Below are positions 17,078 through 25,173 of a DNA stretch of 41,880 nt, piece by piece; the first letter of the stretch is position 1; every line of letters begins with the position of its first letter. Below the pieces are notes generated by a model. That model had not been told where the DNA came from. It saw only the letters and a program-made list of their open reading frames with translations, and did not search any database. The position numbers and the translations under genes are program-made. The stretch is from an uncultured Lachnospiraceae bacterium. Its GTDB lineage: Bacteria > Bacillota > Clostridia > Lachnospirales > Lachnospiraceae. The DNA lies in NCBI GenBank assembly GCA_944375815.1, contig CALWBA010000119.1, forward strand, positions 1-41,880. Direction: 5' to 3'.

Positions 17078-17748
17078 AGGATTTTCTCCAGTGTATATCC
17101 GGCATTTCGCATGGCTTTGATCTGAATATCAGCATGCAGTGCAGCCAACTTCTTACGCAGATAGGAAATGTATACCCACACCACATTGATTTCAGCTTCG
17201 CTGTCATATCCCCAAATTTTTTCCATAAAACGTTCGGAGGAAATCAGGTTTTTGGGATTGCTCATCAGCATCTCCATCATCTGAAATTCTTTGTTTGCGA
17301 GCCGGTAGCTTCCTGATGGGGTTGAAAGTTCATAGGTCGCGCGATCTAATGTAACGTTCCCCATTTTCAACTGTGAAGTTGCCTGAACGGTCTGCGTCCT
17401 GGTCATAGCTCGAATGCGTGCCAGAAGCTCTCTTGAATTGAATGGCTTTGTCAGATAATCGTTTGCACCCGCATCCAGTCCCAGAACCTTATCATCTACC
17501 TCTGACTTTGCTGTCAGCAGAAGTACCGGGATCAGGCTGCCTTTTTTTCGAATTTCCTGTAATACGGTAATCCCATCCACCTTTGGCATCATGATGTCAA
17601 GAATAACGCCGTCATAATTATCTGCTTCCAGATATTCCAAGGCTTCCTGACCATCATAGGCCGCATCAACAGAGTAATTATTTCTTTCCAATATGGTTTT
17701 CAGCGCCTTTGATAACGCCTGTTCATCTTCGGCCAGTAAAAGTCTCAT
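17074..17748 (-). CDS. OmpR/PhoB-family response regulator
   Basis: Regulator of 224 residues. The receiver domain has LLLAEDEQ at the N-terminus, the phosphorylated Asp in GVILDIMMPKVDG and the Lys in NDYLTKPF. The winged-helix output domain (about 125-222) ends VVWVYISYLRKKLAALH...AGYTLEKI. It is the first gene of its operon, directly before its kinase. The start is preceded by GAGGAG. Confidence 0.94.
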   Translation of the reverse strand: MRLLLAEDEQALSKALKTILERNNYSVDAAYDGQEALEYLEADNYDGVILDIMMPKVDGITVLQEIRKKGSLIPVLLLTAKSEVDDKVLGLDAGANDYLTKPFNSRELLARIRAMTRTQTVQATSQLKMGNVTLDRATYELSTPSGSYRLANKEFQMMEMLMSNPKNLISSERFMEKIWGYDSEAEINVVWVYISYLRKKLAALHADIQIKAMRNAGYTLEKIL

Positions 17749-17791
17749 ATTATATTCTCCTCATTGCATCTGATCTTCCTTACAGTTAGTA

Positions 17792-17820
17792 ATTATATCA
17801 TAAAACATGAAGCTTAAATA
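17792..17820 (-). promoter_or_regulatory. Candidate promoter of the first two-component operon
   Basis: On the minus strand a perfect TATAAT (17797-17792) stands 43 bases before the regulator start, with a weak TATTTA 17 bases further upstream. A nearby TTTAAGCTT loosely resembles the TTAAGTTT repeats of the protease promoter, which would fit autoregulation, but the match is poor. Confidence 0.4.
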
Positions 17821-17840
17821 AAAATAAAAATCGAGATTTT

Positions 17841-18917
17841 TTACCGGATACGCACACATACCGGTGTCGGCTGCATCACAGTGCGGGCAAACTGAAGGCA
17901 TCCATCATCAGGATTGCGCCGGAAGATGCTCAGAGAGCCGGAGTCCTGATTTGCCGCGATCAGCCACTTGCCGGAAGCGTCCAGAGTGAAGCTTCTCGGG
18001 GTCTCTCCGCATGTGGGACTCCACTGTATGGGAGTGAGCACACCTGTATCTGGAGCAGCGGCGTATACTGCAATCGAATTATGTCCCCGGTTAGAGACAT
18101 AGAGGAATCGTCCGTCCCTGCTGTAAGCCGCCTCGGCGGGATAGTTCACAGGGACGCGGCTGCCTTCGGGAAGCGCCGGAATACGCTGCACAAAGGACAG
18201 ATGGTTTTCGATGACCGCATAAAGGCTCAGGGAGTTTGAGAGCTCCTCGGTGACACAGAGAAATCTTCCGTCCGGGCTGAGCGTGAGGGAACGGGGTCCG
18301 CTGCCGGCACTGCAGATTACCGAAGCGCCGGGACGCTCGGCGAGAGTGCCGGATGTATAGTCGATTTCATAGACAAAAATTTTATCCAGTCCCAGATCAG
18401 CGCAGAAAAGGCAGGTTTCATCCGGACTTAACAGAACACTGTGCACATGAGGGGATTCCTGCCGCATAGGATCAGTACCATGCCCGCTGTGGACGATAAG
18501 ATCTGAGATTTCCCCCAGAGAACCGTCGCGGCAGATTGGAAAGACACAGATACTTCCTCCCCCGTAATTTGCGGCAAAGAGAAGGCGGGATCGGGAATCC
18601 ACGGCGAGATGACAGGGGGAAGCACCGCCGGTAAGACGTTTGTTTATATAGACAGGAACGCCGGCTGCATCCAAAGAAAATGCGCTCACCGCGCTGTCGT
18701 TTTCAGAGAGTTCGTTGACTGCATAGAGAAAGCGTCTGTCAGGTGAAAAGCAGAGAAATGATGTGTTATCTGCCGGGACAGGAGAACCGGAAGGCAGAAG
18801 AGTGCCGTTTTCTGGTGAGAAGTTAAGACAGTAAATGCCTTTACCGTTTCCCTGATAGATTTCACCGGTTCCCATAAGGATTGGAGCACTGTAAGTTCCT
18901 ATATACATTTTTTGCAT
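17841..18917 (-). CDS. Seven-bladed beta-propeller lactonase (6-phosphogluconolactonase YkgB/Pgl family)
   Basis: Protein of 358 residues, normal for the family, without signal peptide. It starts MQKMYIGTYSAP and shows repeated propeller blades with SPDRRFLYAVNE, DSRSRLLFAANYGGG, SPDETCLFCADLGLDKI, SPDGRFLCVTEELSNSL and RDGRFLYVSNRGHNSIAVY, ending with ASGKWLIAANQDSGSLSIF. Family members open sugar lactones such as 6-phosphogluconolactone; others cycloisomerise carboxymuconate. It lies 43 bases downstream of the AraC regulator on the same strand. Together with the divergent dehydrogenase it may hydrolyse a lactone made in the same pathway. GGAGG precedes the ATG. Confidence 0.85.
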   Translation of the reverse strand: MQKMYIGTYSAPILMGTGEIYQGNGKGIYCLNFSPENGTLLPSGSPVPADNTSFLCFSPDRRFLYAVNELSENDSAVSAFSLDAAGVPVYINKRLTGGASPCHLAVDSRSRLLFAANYGGGSICVFPICRDGSLGEISDLIVHSGHGTDPMRQESPHVHSVLLSPDETCLFCADLGLDKIFVYEIDYTSGTLAERPGASVICSAGSGPRSLTLSPDGRFLCVTEELSNSLSLYAVIENHLSFVQRIPALPEGSRVPVNYPAEAAYSRDGRFLYVSNRGHNSIAVYAAAPDTGVLTPIQWSPTCGETPRSFTLDASGKWLIAANQDSGSLSIFRRNPDDGCLQFARTVMQPTPVCVRIR

Positions 18918-18959
18918 TATATTTTACCTCCACAGAATTGATAAGGAATAGAAATTATC

Positions 18960-19748
18960 TTATGCTTGCAAAGACTGCGTTTTGCGGTAATGAGTAGGCG
19001 TAACCCCATAGCAGGATAGAAAAGCGCGGTTAAAGGTCTTCTGACTTTCAAATCCGGCCTCCTGCCAGATTTCCGTGACAGTTTGATCGGTCGAGCGCAG
19101 CTCATGCGCTGCATAATCCAGGCGAAGGCGATTGACATAAGCGGAAAAACCGCAGTGCAGCTTTCTGGTAAATACCCGTGAAATATAGTACTTATTAAAG
19201 TGCAGTTCCTGAGCAATTCCATCCAGCGTAAGAGGTTCCTGAAAATGACTGGAGACGTATGAGATAAGCCGGTAACTGATCTCCGTGTCGTCTCTGCTGT
19301 CCCTGGAAATGAGTACTGCCTCTTCCAGGAGATGTGCAAGAATCAGATGCAGCCATGCTTCGCTGATGACAGGTGAGTCCTTAGCACAGGAAAGCATGCG
19401 GGAGAAAGCAAACGGGATATCTTTATTCTGCGTCCCGCACAGGAAAAACGGTGATGCCGGCTGCTGTGTTCGAAAGATATGGTAATAATCTTTCGAACGT
19501 CCCGGAGAAAAAGTACACAGACAGCTGCTGCTTGAGCAGGAAGTAACATAACTATGCACCAAATCGGGGAAAATCAGAGCAATTTCATTTTCGAACAGAG
19601 TCTTTGTCTGATCCTGTACCGTGACTGTGAGAGAACCTTTCTGTACAAATACAAGCTCTGCAGCACTGTGCAGATGGGCAGGAAATGTCAGATTATCGCT
19701 CTGAAAACAGTGAAAACCTTCCTGCTTATTTTCATAAAATGGATTCAT
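18960..19748 (-). CDS. AraC-family transcription regulator
   Basis: Regulator of 262 residues. The N-terminal cupin domain (about 1-130) has PAHLHSAAELVFVQKGSLTV, a sugar-binding pattern. The C-terminal double helix-turn-helix (about 165-258) includes LTLDGIAQELHFNKYYISRVF and VTEIWQEAGFESQKTFNRAF with the closing FxxxxGxxPxxYR as FLSCYGVTPTHYRK. It precedes the lactonase and is divergent from the ThuA-like gene, so it probably controls both transcripts in response to a sugar or its derivative. Confidence 0.92.
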   Translation of the reverse strand: MNPFYENKQEGFHCFQSDNLTFPAHLHSAAELVFVQKGSLTVTVQDQTKTLFENEIALIFPDLVHSYVTSCSSSSCLCTFSPGRSKDYYHIFRTQQPASPFFLCGTQNKDIPFAFSRMLSCAKDSPVISEAWLHLILAHLLEEAVLISRDSRDDTEISYRLISYVSSHFQEPLTLDGIAQELHFNKYYISRVFTRKLHCGFSAYVNRLRLDYAAHELRSTDQTVTEIWQEAGFESQKTFNRAFLSCYGVTPTHYRKTQSLQA

Positions 19749-19822
19749 GCATTTCTCCTTGAAGTTAGAGCAATTTATGACTGGTTTTTATGGGTTTCTG
19801 ACAATCATTTTAGCGTAAATGC

Positions 19823-19831
19823 TGATACAAT
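19823..19831 (+). promoter_or_regulatory. Extended -10 promoter of the ThuA-like/dehydrogenase operon
   Basis: TGA followed by TACAAT (19823-19831) forms an extended -10 element 43 bases before the ATG. No good -35 is present, as expected for a promoter needing an activator such as the divergent AraC protein. Confidence 0.45.
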
Positions 19832-19873
19832 ACAAGCATAAGAAAAAAATGCCGAACAAAAAGGAGGAGACCT

Positions 19874-20590
19874 ATGAAATCTTCAAAGAACGTGATTATT
19901 TTTCAGGGAGGATGGGATGGACACGAACCGGAACTGGTTGCCCGGAGAATGAAGCGCATGGCTGAAAAACACGGATACTCCGCAGAGATTTTTGACAGCC
20001 AGGATATTCTGGCGGATAAAGAAAGACTGATGGATGCGGATCTGATCGTGCCATGCTGGACGATGGGAGAAATACTGCCGGAGTATTCGGCAAATATCAG
20101 CAGCGCCGTTGCTGCAGGTACCGGACTTGCCGGATGCCACGGGGGTATGTGCGATGCATTCCGCCAGGATGTGGAATGGCAATTTATGACTGGAGGACAG
20201 TGGGTCAGCCATCCCGGATGCGACGGAGTGGACTATACGGTAAATATCCGCAGAGGTTCCAGTCCTATTGTGGAAGGAATTGAGGATTTCCATGTATGCA
20301 GCGAACAGTACTACCTGCATGTGGATCCTGCAGTGGAAGTACTTGCAACTACGAGATTTCCGGTGGTAAACGGATATCACTGTGCCAATAAGCCTGTGGA
20401 TATGCCGGTGGCATGGACAAAGTTCTGGGGAAACGGCAGAGTATTTTACTGCTCCCTGGGACATCATGACGATGTTTTTGAAAAATCACCGGAAGCAGGT
20501 ATTCTTATGGAGCGCGGGCTTATATGGGCTGCCCGGGGAAAACAGTATGCACTGGAACACGGTCTGAAAACAGACAGATTTGAGAAATAG
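19874..20590 (+). CDS. ThuA-like protein (trehalose-utilisation family)
   Basis: Protein of 238 residues with the class I glutamine amidotransferase-like fold of ThuA. Characteristic stretches are IIFQGGWDGHEPE at the N-terminus, AGCHGGMCDAFR near 91-102, GGQWVSHPG near 112-120 and VFYCSLGHHDDVFE near 198-211. ThuA proteins occur with Gfo/Idh/MocA dehydrogenases in sugar pathways that pass through 3-keto intermediates; the exact reaction is still debated. The dehydrogenase starts 28 bases downstream. GGAGG precedes the ATG. Confidence 0.85.
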   Translation: MKSSKNVIIFQGGWDGHEPELVARRMKRMAEKHGYSAEIFDSQDILADKERLMDADLIVPCWTMGEILPEYSANISSAVAAGTGLAGCHGGMCDAFRQDVEWQFMTGGQWVSHPGCDGVDYTVNIRRGSSPIVEGIEDFHVCSEQYYLHVDPAVEVLATTRFPVVNGYHCANKPVDMPVAWTKFWGNGRVFYCSLGHHDDVFEKSPEAGILMERGLIWAARGKQYALEHGLKTDRFEK

Positions 20591-20618
20591 ACGTAGAGAT
20601 ATTGAGAGGAGCAGTCTT

Positions 20619-21674
20619 ATGGATAAAGTGAAAATCGGCGTATTGGGAGCAGGAGCAATCAGCGGTATTTATTTTAAAAATCTGACCTCTGTGTTTGAAG
20701 AGACAAAGGTGGAGGCGGTCTGTGATATCTGCAGAGAAAAAGCGGAGGCAGCTGCAAAAGAGTATGGGATAGAGAAGGTTTATGATACGTTTGAAGAGAT
20801 GCTGGCGGATCAAGATATCGAAATCATTCTGAATCTTACAAGACCTAAAGAGCATTATGAAACTACAAAGCAGGCATTGCTTGCAGGAAAGCATGTATAC
20901 AGTGAAAAACCGCTTGCGGAGACGTATGAGGAAGGAAAAGAACTGGCATATCTGGCAAAGGAGCGGGGACTTCTTCTTGGGGGCGCTCCGGATACATTTC
21001 TGGGAGCAGGCATCCGTACATGCAGAAAACTTATAGAAGACGGGTTTATCGGCAGAGTGATCGGAGCCGAGGCAAGGATGATCTGCAGAGGACATGAGAG
21101 CTGGCATCCGGCACCGGAATTTTACTATCAGAAGGGCGGAGGTCCGATGATGGATATGGGGCCATATTATATGACAGCTCTGGTGTACCTGATCGGCAGG
21201 GTACAGGGAGTCAGCGGAATGACGGGAAAAAGCTTTGAGCAGAGAGTAATCACCAGTCAGCCCAAAAAAGGAACGAAGATCGATGTGGAAGTTCCGACAT
21301 ATTATGGAGGACTGATGCGCTTTGAAAATGGTGCAATCGGAAATGTCACGATGACCTTTGATGTTCATTATGACAGTCAGGCTTTTCTGGAAATCTATGG
21401 AACAGAAGGAACACTGCGCGTTCCGGATCCGAATACATTTGACGGAGGAATCCAACTGCTCCGTCCGGAGGAGGGTGTTTTCCGCGAGATGCCGCTGCTC
21501 TTCCCATATAAAGAGAACAGCAGAGGACTGGGACTTGCCCAGATGGCAAAAGCTCTCAGGGAGAAGGGAGAATTTCCTGCAAATGCAGACCTGACGCTTC
21601 ATGTGCTGGAAATTCTGACTGCTTTTGAGAAAAGCAGCACACAGGGAAAATATCTGGAACTGGAAAGAAGATAG
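20619..21674 (+). CDS. Gfo/Idh/MocA-family oxidoreductase
   Basis: NAD(P)-dependent sugar dehydrogenase of 351 residues. The start at 20619 has AGAGGAG six bases upstream; the longer start at 20580 lies inside the ThuA-like gene. The Rossmann fingerprint is GVLGAGAISG at 7-16, the cofactor-site motif YSEKPLAETYEEG near 97-109, and the C-terminal domain has GGGPMMDMGPYYMTALVYLIG near 173-193, where the usual D-x-G-x-H signature carries Tyr in the His position. No signal peptide is seen, so it is cytoplasmic. It probably oxidises a sugar or glycoside (C1 or C3) or reduces a keto-sugar. Confidence 0.88.
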   Translation: MDKVKIGVLGAGAISGIYFKNLTSVFEETKVEAVCDICREKAEAAAKEYGIEKVYDTFEEMLADQDIEIILNLTRPKEHYETTKQALLAGKHVYSEKPLAETYEEGKELAYLAKERGLLLGGAPDTFLGAGIRTCRKLIEDGFIGRVIGAEARMICRGHESWHPAPEFYYQKGGGPMMDMGPYYMTALVYLIGRVQGVSGMTGKSFEQRVITSQPKKGTKIDVEVPTYYGGLMRFENGAIGNVTMTFDVHYDSQAFLEIYGTEGTLRVPDPNTFDGGIQLLRPEEGVFREMPLLFPYKENSRGLGLAQMAKALREKGEFPANADLTLHVLEILTAFEKSSTQGKYLELERR

Positions 21675-21716
21675 GAAGATCGTGGCGCAATACGAAAATT
21701 TTACAGAAACCCAGTC

Positions 21717-21746
21717 TTGACACTACCGGACACCAACATGTATAAT
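21717..21746 (+). promoter_or_regulatory. Consensus promoter of the ileS T-box transcript
   Basis: Perfect TTGACA (21717-21722) and perfect TATAAT (21741-21746) with an 18-base spacer, giving a transcription start near 21753 at the head of the T-box leader. Confidence 0.85.
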
Positions 21747-21752
21747 AATCCC

Positions 21753-22020
21753 GATAAAGCGAAAAACAAAGACGGAGACAAGTAATCTGTCATGGAACGT
21801 TCCAGCGAGCCGGGGATGGTGGGAGACCGGTATCAGTACAGACAGACCAAGATCACTCCACAGTTGCAATTCTGAACGGCACGGGCGGTATTGCCTGGTG
21901 AATCAAGTAAGAAGCGCCGTCTGTTCCGCGTTACAGGAACCGCGTATTATCAGGTATGTGTAACAGGTGGTTGCGAAAATCTATAGCTTTCGTCCTTTTA
22001 CAGGGGCGAAAGCTTTTTTT
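21753..22020 (+). promoter_or_regulatory. T-box leader specific for tRNA-Ile
   Basis: Leader of about 270 bases before ileS. Stem I is recognised from AAGACGGAGACAAGTAAT and the distal GGAACGTTCC/AGCGAGCCGG region, closing with GACAGACC. The specifier codon is most likely ATC (21852-21854) in CCAAGATCACTCC, an isoleucine codon. The T-box sequence is AGGTGGTTGCGAAAA, with TGGT (21968-21971) complementary to the ACCA end of uncharged tRNA-Ile. The competing terminator stem follows at 21985-22014. Uncharged tRNA-Ile is expected to stabilise the antiterminator and allow ileS transcription. Confidence 0.9.
21985..22020 (+). terminator. T-box-controlled terminator
   Basis: AGCTTTCGTCC (21985-21995) pairs with GGGCGAAAGCT (22004-22014), with one G-T pair, followed by seven T (22014-22020). 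The left arm overlaps the part needed for the antiterminator. Confidence 0.9.
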
Positions 22021-22054
22021 GATTATGAACCAATTATGCAGAAAGGAGCAAGCT

Positions 22055-25000
22055 ATGTATCAGAAAGTTTCAACGAATATGAATTTCGTGGAGCGTGAGA
22101 AGAACATTGAGAAGTTCTGGAAAGAGAACAAGATCTTTGAGAAGAGCATGGAACACCGCAAAGACGGCGAGACCTACACGTTCTACGACGGACCGCCGAC
22201 CGCAAACGGCAAGCCTCATATCGGCCATGTGCTGACCCGTGTAATCAAGGATATGATTCCGAGATACAGAACTATGAAGGGATGCATGGTTCCGAGAAAA
22301 GCAGGATGGGATACTCACGGACTTCCGGTGGAACTGGAGGTTGAAAAACTTCTCGGGCTGGACGGCAAGGAGCAGATCGAGGAGTACGGACTGATTCCAT
22401 TCATTGACAAATGTAAGGAAAGTGTCTGGAAATATAAGGGAATGTGGGAGGATTTTTCCTCTACAGTCGGTTTCTGGGCGGATATGGATAATCCATATGT
22501 AACATATCATGATGATTACATTGAGTCTGAGTGGTGGGCGTTAAAAGAGATCTGGAACAAGAAGCTGCTTTATAAGGGATTCAAAATTGTTCCTTACTGT
22601 CCGCGATGCGGTACTCCGCTGTCCGCGCAGGAGGTTGCTCAGGGTTATAAGGACGTAAAAGAACGCTCTGCCATTGCCAGATTTAAGGTAAAAGGAGAGG
22701 ATGCGTATATCCTTGCATGGACCACGACTCCGTGGACACTTCCGTCCAACGTTGCACTCTGCGTGCATCCGGACGAGACATACGCAAAAGTAAAATGCGG
22801 TGACTACGTATACTATATGGCTGAAGCACTTCTTGACACTGTTCTGGGAGAGGGAACATATGAGATCCTTGACAGATATACCGGAAAAGATCTTGAGTAT
22901 AAGGAGTATGAGCCGTTATATGACTTTAAGCGCCTGGACAAGAAGGCACATTATGTAGTATGCGATACCTATGTAACGCTTACTGACGGTACCGGAGTGG
23001 TACACATTGCCCCGGCATTCGGTGAAGACGACAGTAAGGTGGGCCGTAAATATGACCTGCCGTTCTTACAGCTCGTAAACGAGAAGGGTGAGATGACGGA
23101 AGAGACTCCGTGGAGCGGCGTATTTGTCAAAAAGGCTGATCCGCTGGTTCTGGAAGATCTGGATAAGAGAGGACTTCTCTTCTCAGCTCCGAAGTTTGAG
23201 CATAGCTATCCGCACTGCTGGCGCTGCGACACTCCGCTGATTTATTACGCGAGAGAGTCCTGGTTCATCAAAATGACTGCGGTAAAGGACGATCTGATCC
23301 GCAACAATAACACAATCAACTGGATTCCTGAGAGTATCGGAAAAGGACGTTTCGGTGACTGGCTGGAGAATGTACAGGACTGGGGCATTTCAAGAAACCG
23401 CTACTGGGGAACTCCGCTTAATATCTGGGAATGTGAGTGCGGACATATGCATTCCATCGGAAGCCGCCAGGAGCTCTTTGAAATGAGCGGTGACGAGCGT
23501 GCAAAGACTGTAGAGCTTCACAGACCGTATATCGATGAGATCACGATCAAATGTCCGAAGTGCGGTAAGCCGATGCACCGTGTACCGGAGGTTATCGACT
23601 GCTGGTTTGACTCAGGAGCAATGCCGTTTGCACAGCACCACTATCCGTTTGAGAATAAGGAGCTGTTTGAGAAGCAGTTCCCGGCAGACTTTATCTCCGA
23701 GGCCGTAGACCAGACCCGCGGATGGTTCTATTCTCTTCTTGCTGAGTCCACGCTGCTGTTTAATAAGGCACCGTACAAGAATGTTATTGTTCTGGGACAT
23801 GTACAGGATGAGAACGGACAGAAGATGAGCAAGTCCAAGGGAAATGCCGTAGATCCGTTCCAGGCACTTGAGACGTATGGAGCAGATGCAATCCGCTGGT
23901 ATTTCTATGTAAACAGTGCTCCGTGGCTGCCAAACCGATTCCATGGAAAAGCTGTTTCCGAAGGACAGAGAAAGTTCATGGGAACACTGTGGAATACGTA
24001 TGCATTCTTTGTACTTTATGCGAACATTGACAATTTCGACGCAACGAAATACACGCTGGAATATGATAAGTTATCCGTAATGGATAAATGGCTGTTATCC
24101 AAGCTCAACACGCTGATTAAGACAGTTGATGATCATCTGGCAAATTACAGAATTCCGGAGAGCGCAAGAGCTCTGCAGGATTTTGTGGATGACATGAGCA
24201 ACTGGTATGTCAGAAGAAGCCGCGAGCGCTTCTGGGCAAAGGGCATGGAGCAGGATAAGATCAATGCTTATATGACGCTGTACACAGCTCTGGTGACAAC
24301 AGCGAAGGTAGCAGCTCCGATGATTCCGTTCATGACGGAAGATATTTACCAGAACCTGGTAAGAAGCATCGACAAGGACGCTCCGGAAAGCATCCATCTG
24401 TGCGACTATCCGCAGGCAGACGAGAAGTATATCGATAAAAATCTTGAGAGCGACATGGATCATCTGCTTGAGATCGTCGTGATGGGACGTGCATGCAGAA
24501 ACACCGCAGCGATCAAAAACCGTCAGCCGATCGGAAAAATGTATGTAAAGGCATCGTTTGACCTGTCTGATTTCTATAAAGATATCATTGCAGATGAGTT
24601 AAACGTCAAAGAGGTGGAATTCACGGATGATATCTCCGGATTTATCACCTACAGCTTCAAACCGCAGTTAAAGACCGTAGGTCCGAAATACGGAAAGCTG
24701 TTAAACGGCATCCGTCAGGCACTTTCCGAGATCGACGGCAATGCGGCTATGGAAGAATTAAAGAGCACCGGTCAGTTAAAGCTTGACATTTCCGGCAATG
24801 AAGTAGTTCTTCTTGAGGAAGATCTGCTCATTGACACGGCCAAGATGGAGGGATATGTATCTGAGTCTGACAACAATATCGCTGTTGTATTGGATACAAA
24901 TCTGACCAAGGAGCTTATCGAGGAAGGCTTTGTGCGCGAGATCATCAGCAAGATTCAGACGATGCGCAAGGAAGCAGGCTTCGAGGTTATGGACAAAATT

Positions 25001-25171
25001 AAAGTGTATGTAAAAGATAATGAAGTAATTTCAGATATCTTCAGAAAACATAACGATGACATTAAAGATGAGGTACTGGCAGAGGAAGTTATTTTCGATG
25101 AAACTGAAGGATATGTGAAAGAGTGGAATATCAACTCTGAAAAGGTAACCCTTGGGGTAGAAAGGAAATAA
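22055..25171 (+). CDS. ileS: Isoleucyl-tRNA synthetase, long (IleS2/eukaryote-like) type
   Basis: Class I aminoacyl-tRNA synthetase charging tRNA-Ile, 1038 residues from the ATG at 22055 (AAAGGAG six bases upstream). The upstream part of the open frame, from 21956, lies in the T-box terminator and is not coding. Motifs: PPTANGKPHIGHVLTR with the HIGH box, a CP1 editing domain with LAWTTTPWTLPSN, DWGISRNRYWGTPL, CPKCGKPMHRVPEVIDCWFD, and QKMSKSKGNAVDP with the KMSKS box. The C-terminal region lacks the zinc-finger tail of the 930-residue IleS1 type; length and sequence place it with IleS2-like enzymes, often less sensitive to mupirocin. glgP follows after 2 bases. Confidence 0.96.
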   Translation: MYQKVSTNMNFVEREKNIEKFWKENKIFEKSMEHRKDGETYTFYDGPPTANGKPHIGHVLTRVIKDMIPRYRTMKGCMVPRKAGWDTHGLPVELEVEKLLGLDGKEQIEEYGLIPFIDKCKESVWKYKGMWEDFSSTVGFWADMDNPYVTYHDDYIESEWWALKEIWNKKLLYKGFKIVPYCPRCGTPLSAQEVAQGYKDVKERSAIARFKVKGEDAYILAWTTTPWTLPSNVALCVHPDETYAKVKCGDYVYYMAEALLDTVLGEGTYEILDRYTGKDLEYKEYEPLYDFKRLDKKAHYVVCDTYVTLTDGTGVVHIAPAFGEDDSKVGRKYDLPFLQLVNEKGEMTEETPWSGVFVKKADPLVLEDLDKRGLLFSAPKFEHSYPHCWRCDTPLIYYARESWFIKMTAVKDDLIRNNNTINWIPESIGKGRFGDWLENVQDWGISRNRYWGTPLNIWECECGHMHSIGSRQELFEMSGDERAKTVELHRPYIDEITIKCPKCGKPMHRVPEVIDCWFDSGAMPFAQHHYPFENKELFEKQFPADFISEAVDQTRGWFYSLLAESTLLFNKAPYKNVIVLGHVQDENGQKMSKSKGNAVDPFQALETYGADAIRWYFYVNSAPWLPNRFHGKAVSEGQRKFMGTLWNTYAFFVLYANIDNFDATKYTLEYDKLSVMDKWLLSKLNTLIKTVDDHLANYRIPESARALQDFVDDMSNWYVRRSRERFWAKGMEQDKINAYMTLYTALVTTAKVAAPMIPFMTEDIYQNLVRSIDKDAPESIHLCDYPQADEKYIDKNLESDMDHLLEIVVMGRACRNTAAIKNRQPIGKMYVKASFDLSDFYKDIIADELNVKEVEFTDDISGFITYSFKPQLKTVGPKYGKLLNGIRQALSEIDGNAAMEELKSTGQLKLDISGNEVVLLEEDLLIDTAKMEGYVSESDNNIAVVLDTNLTKELIEEGFVREIISKIQTMRKEAGFEVMDKIKVYVKDNEVISDIFRKHNDDIKDEVLAEEVIFDETEGYVKEWNINSEKVTLGVERK

Positions 25172-25173
25172 AA

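Noticed and set aside
20520..21602. Long minus-strand open frame of 360 codons
   Set aside because: It lies antisense to the clearly coding Gfo/Idh/MocA gene, has a Cys/His/Ser-rich composition without motifs and no ribosome site.
22089..22240. Hyper-resistance to mupirocin through an altered HIGH motif
   Set aside because: The motif reads HIGH in normal order, so only moderate tolerance can be suggested from the enzyme class.
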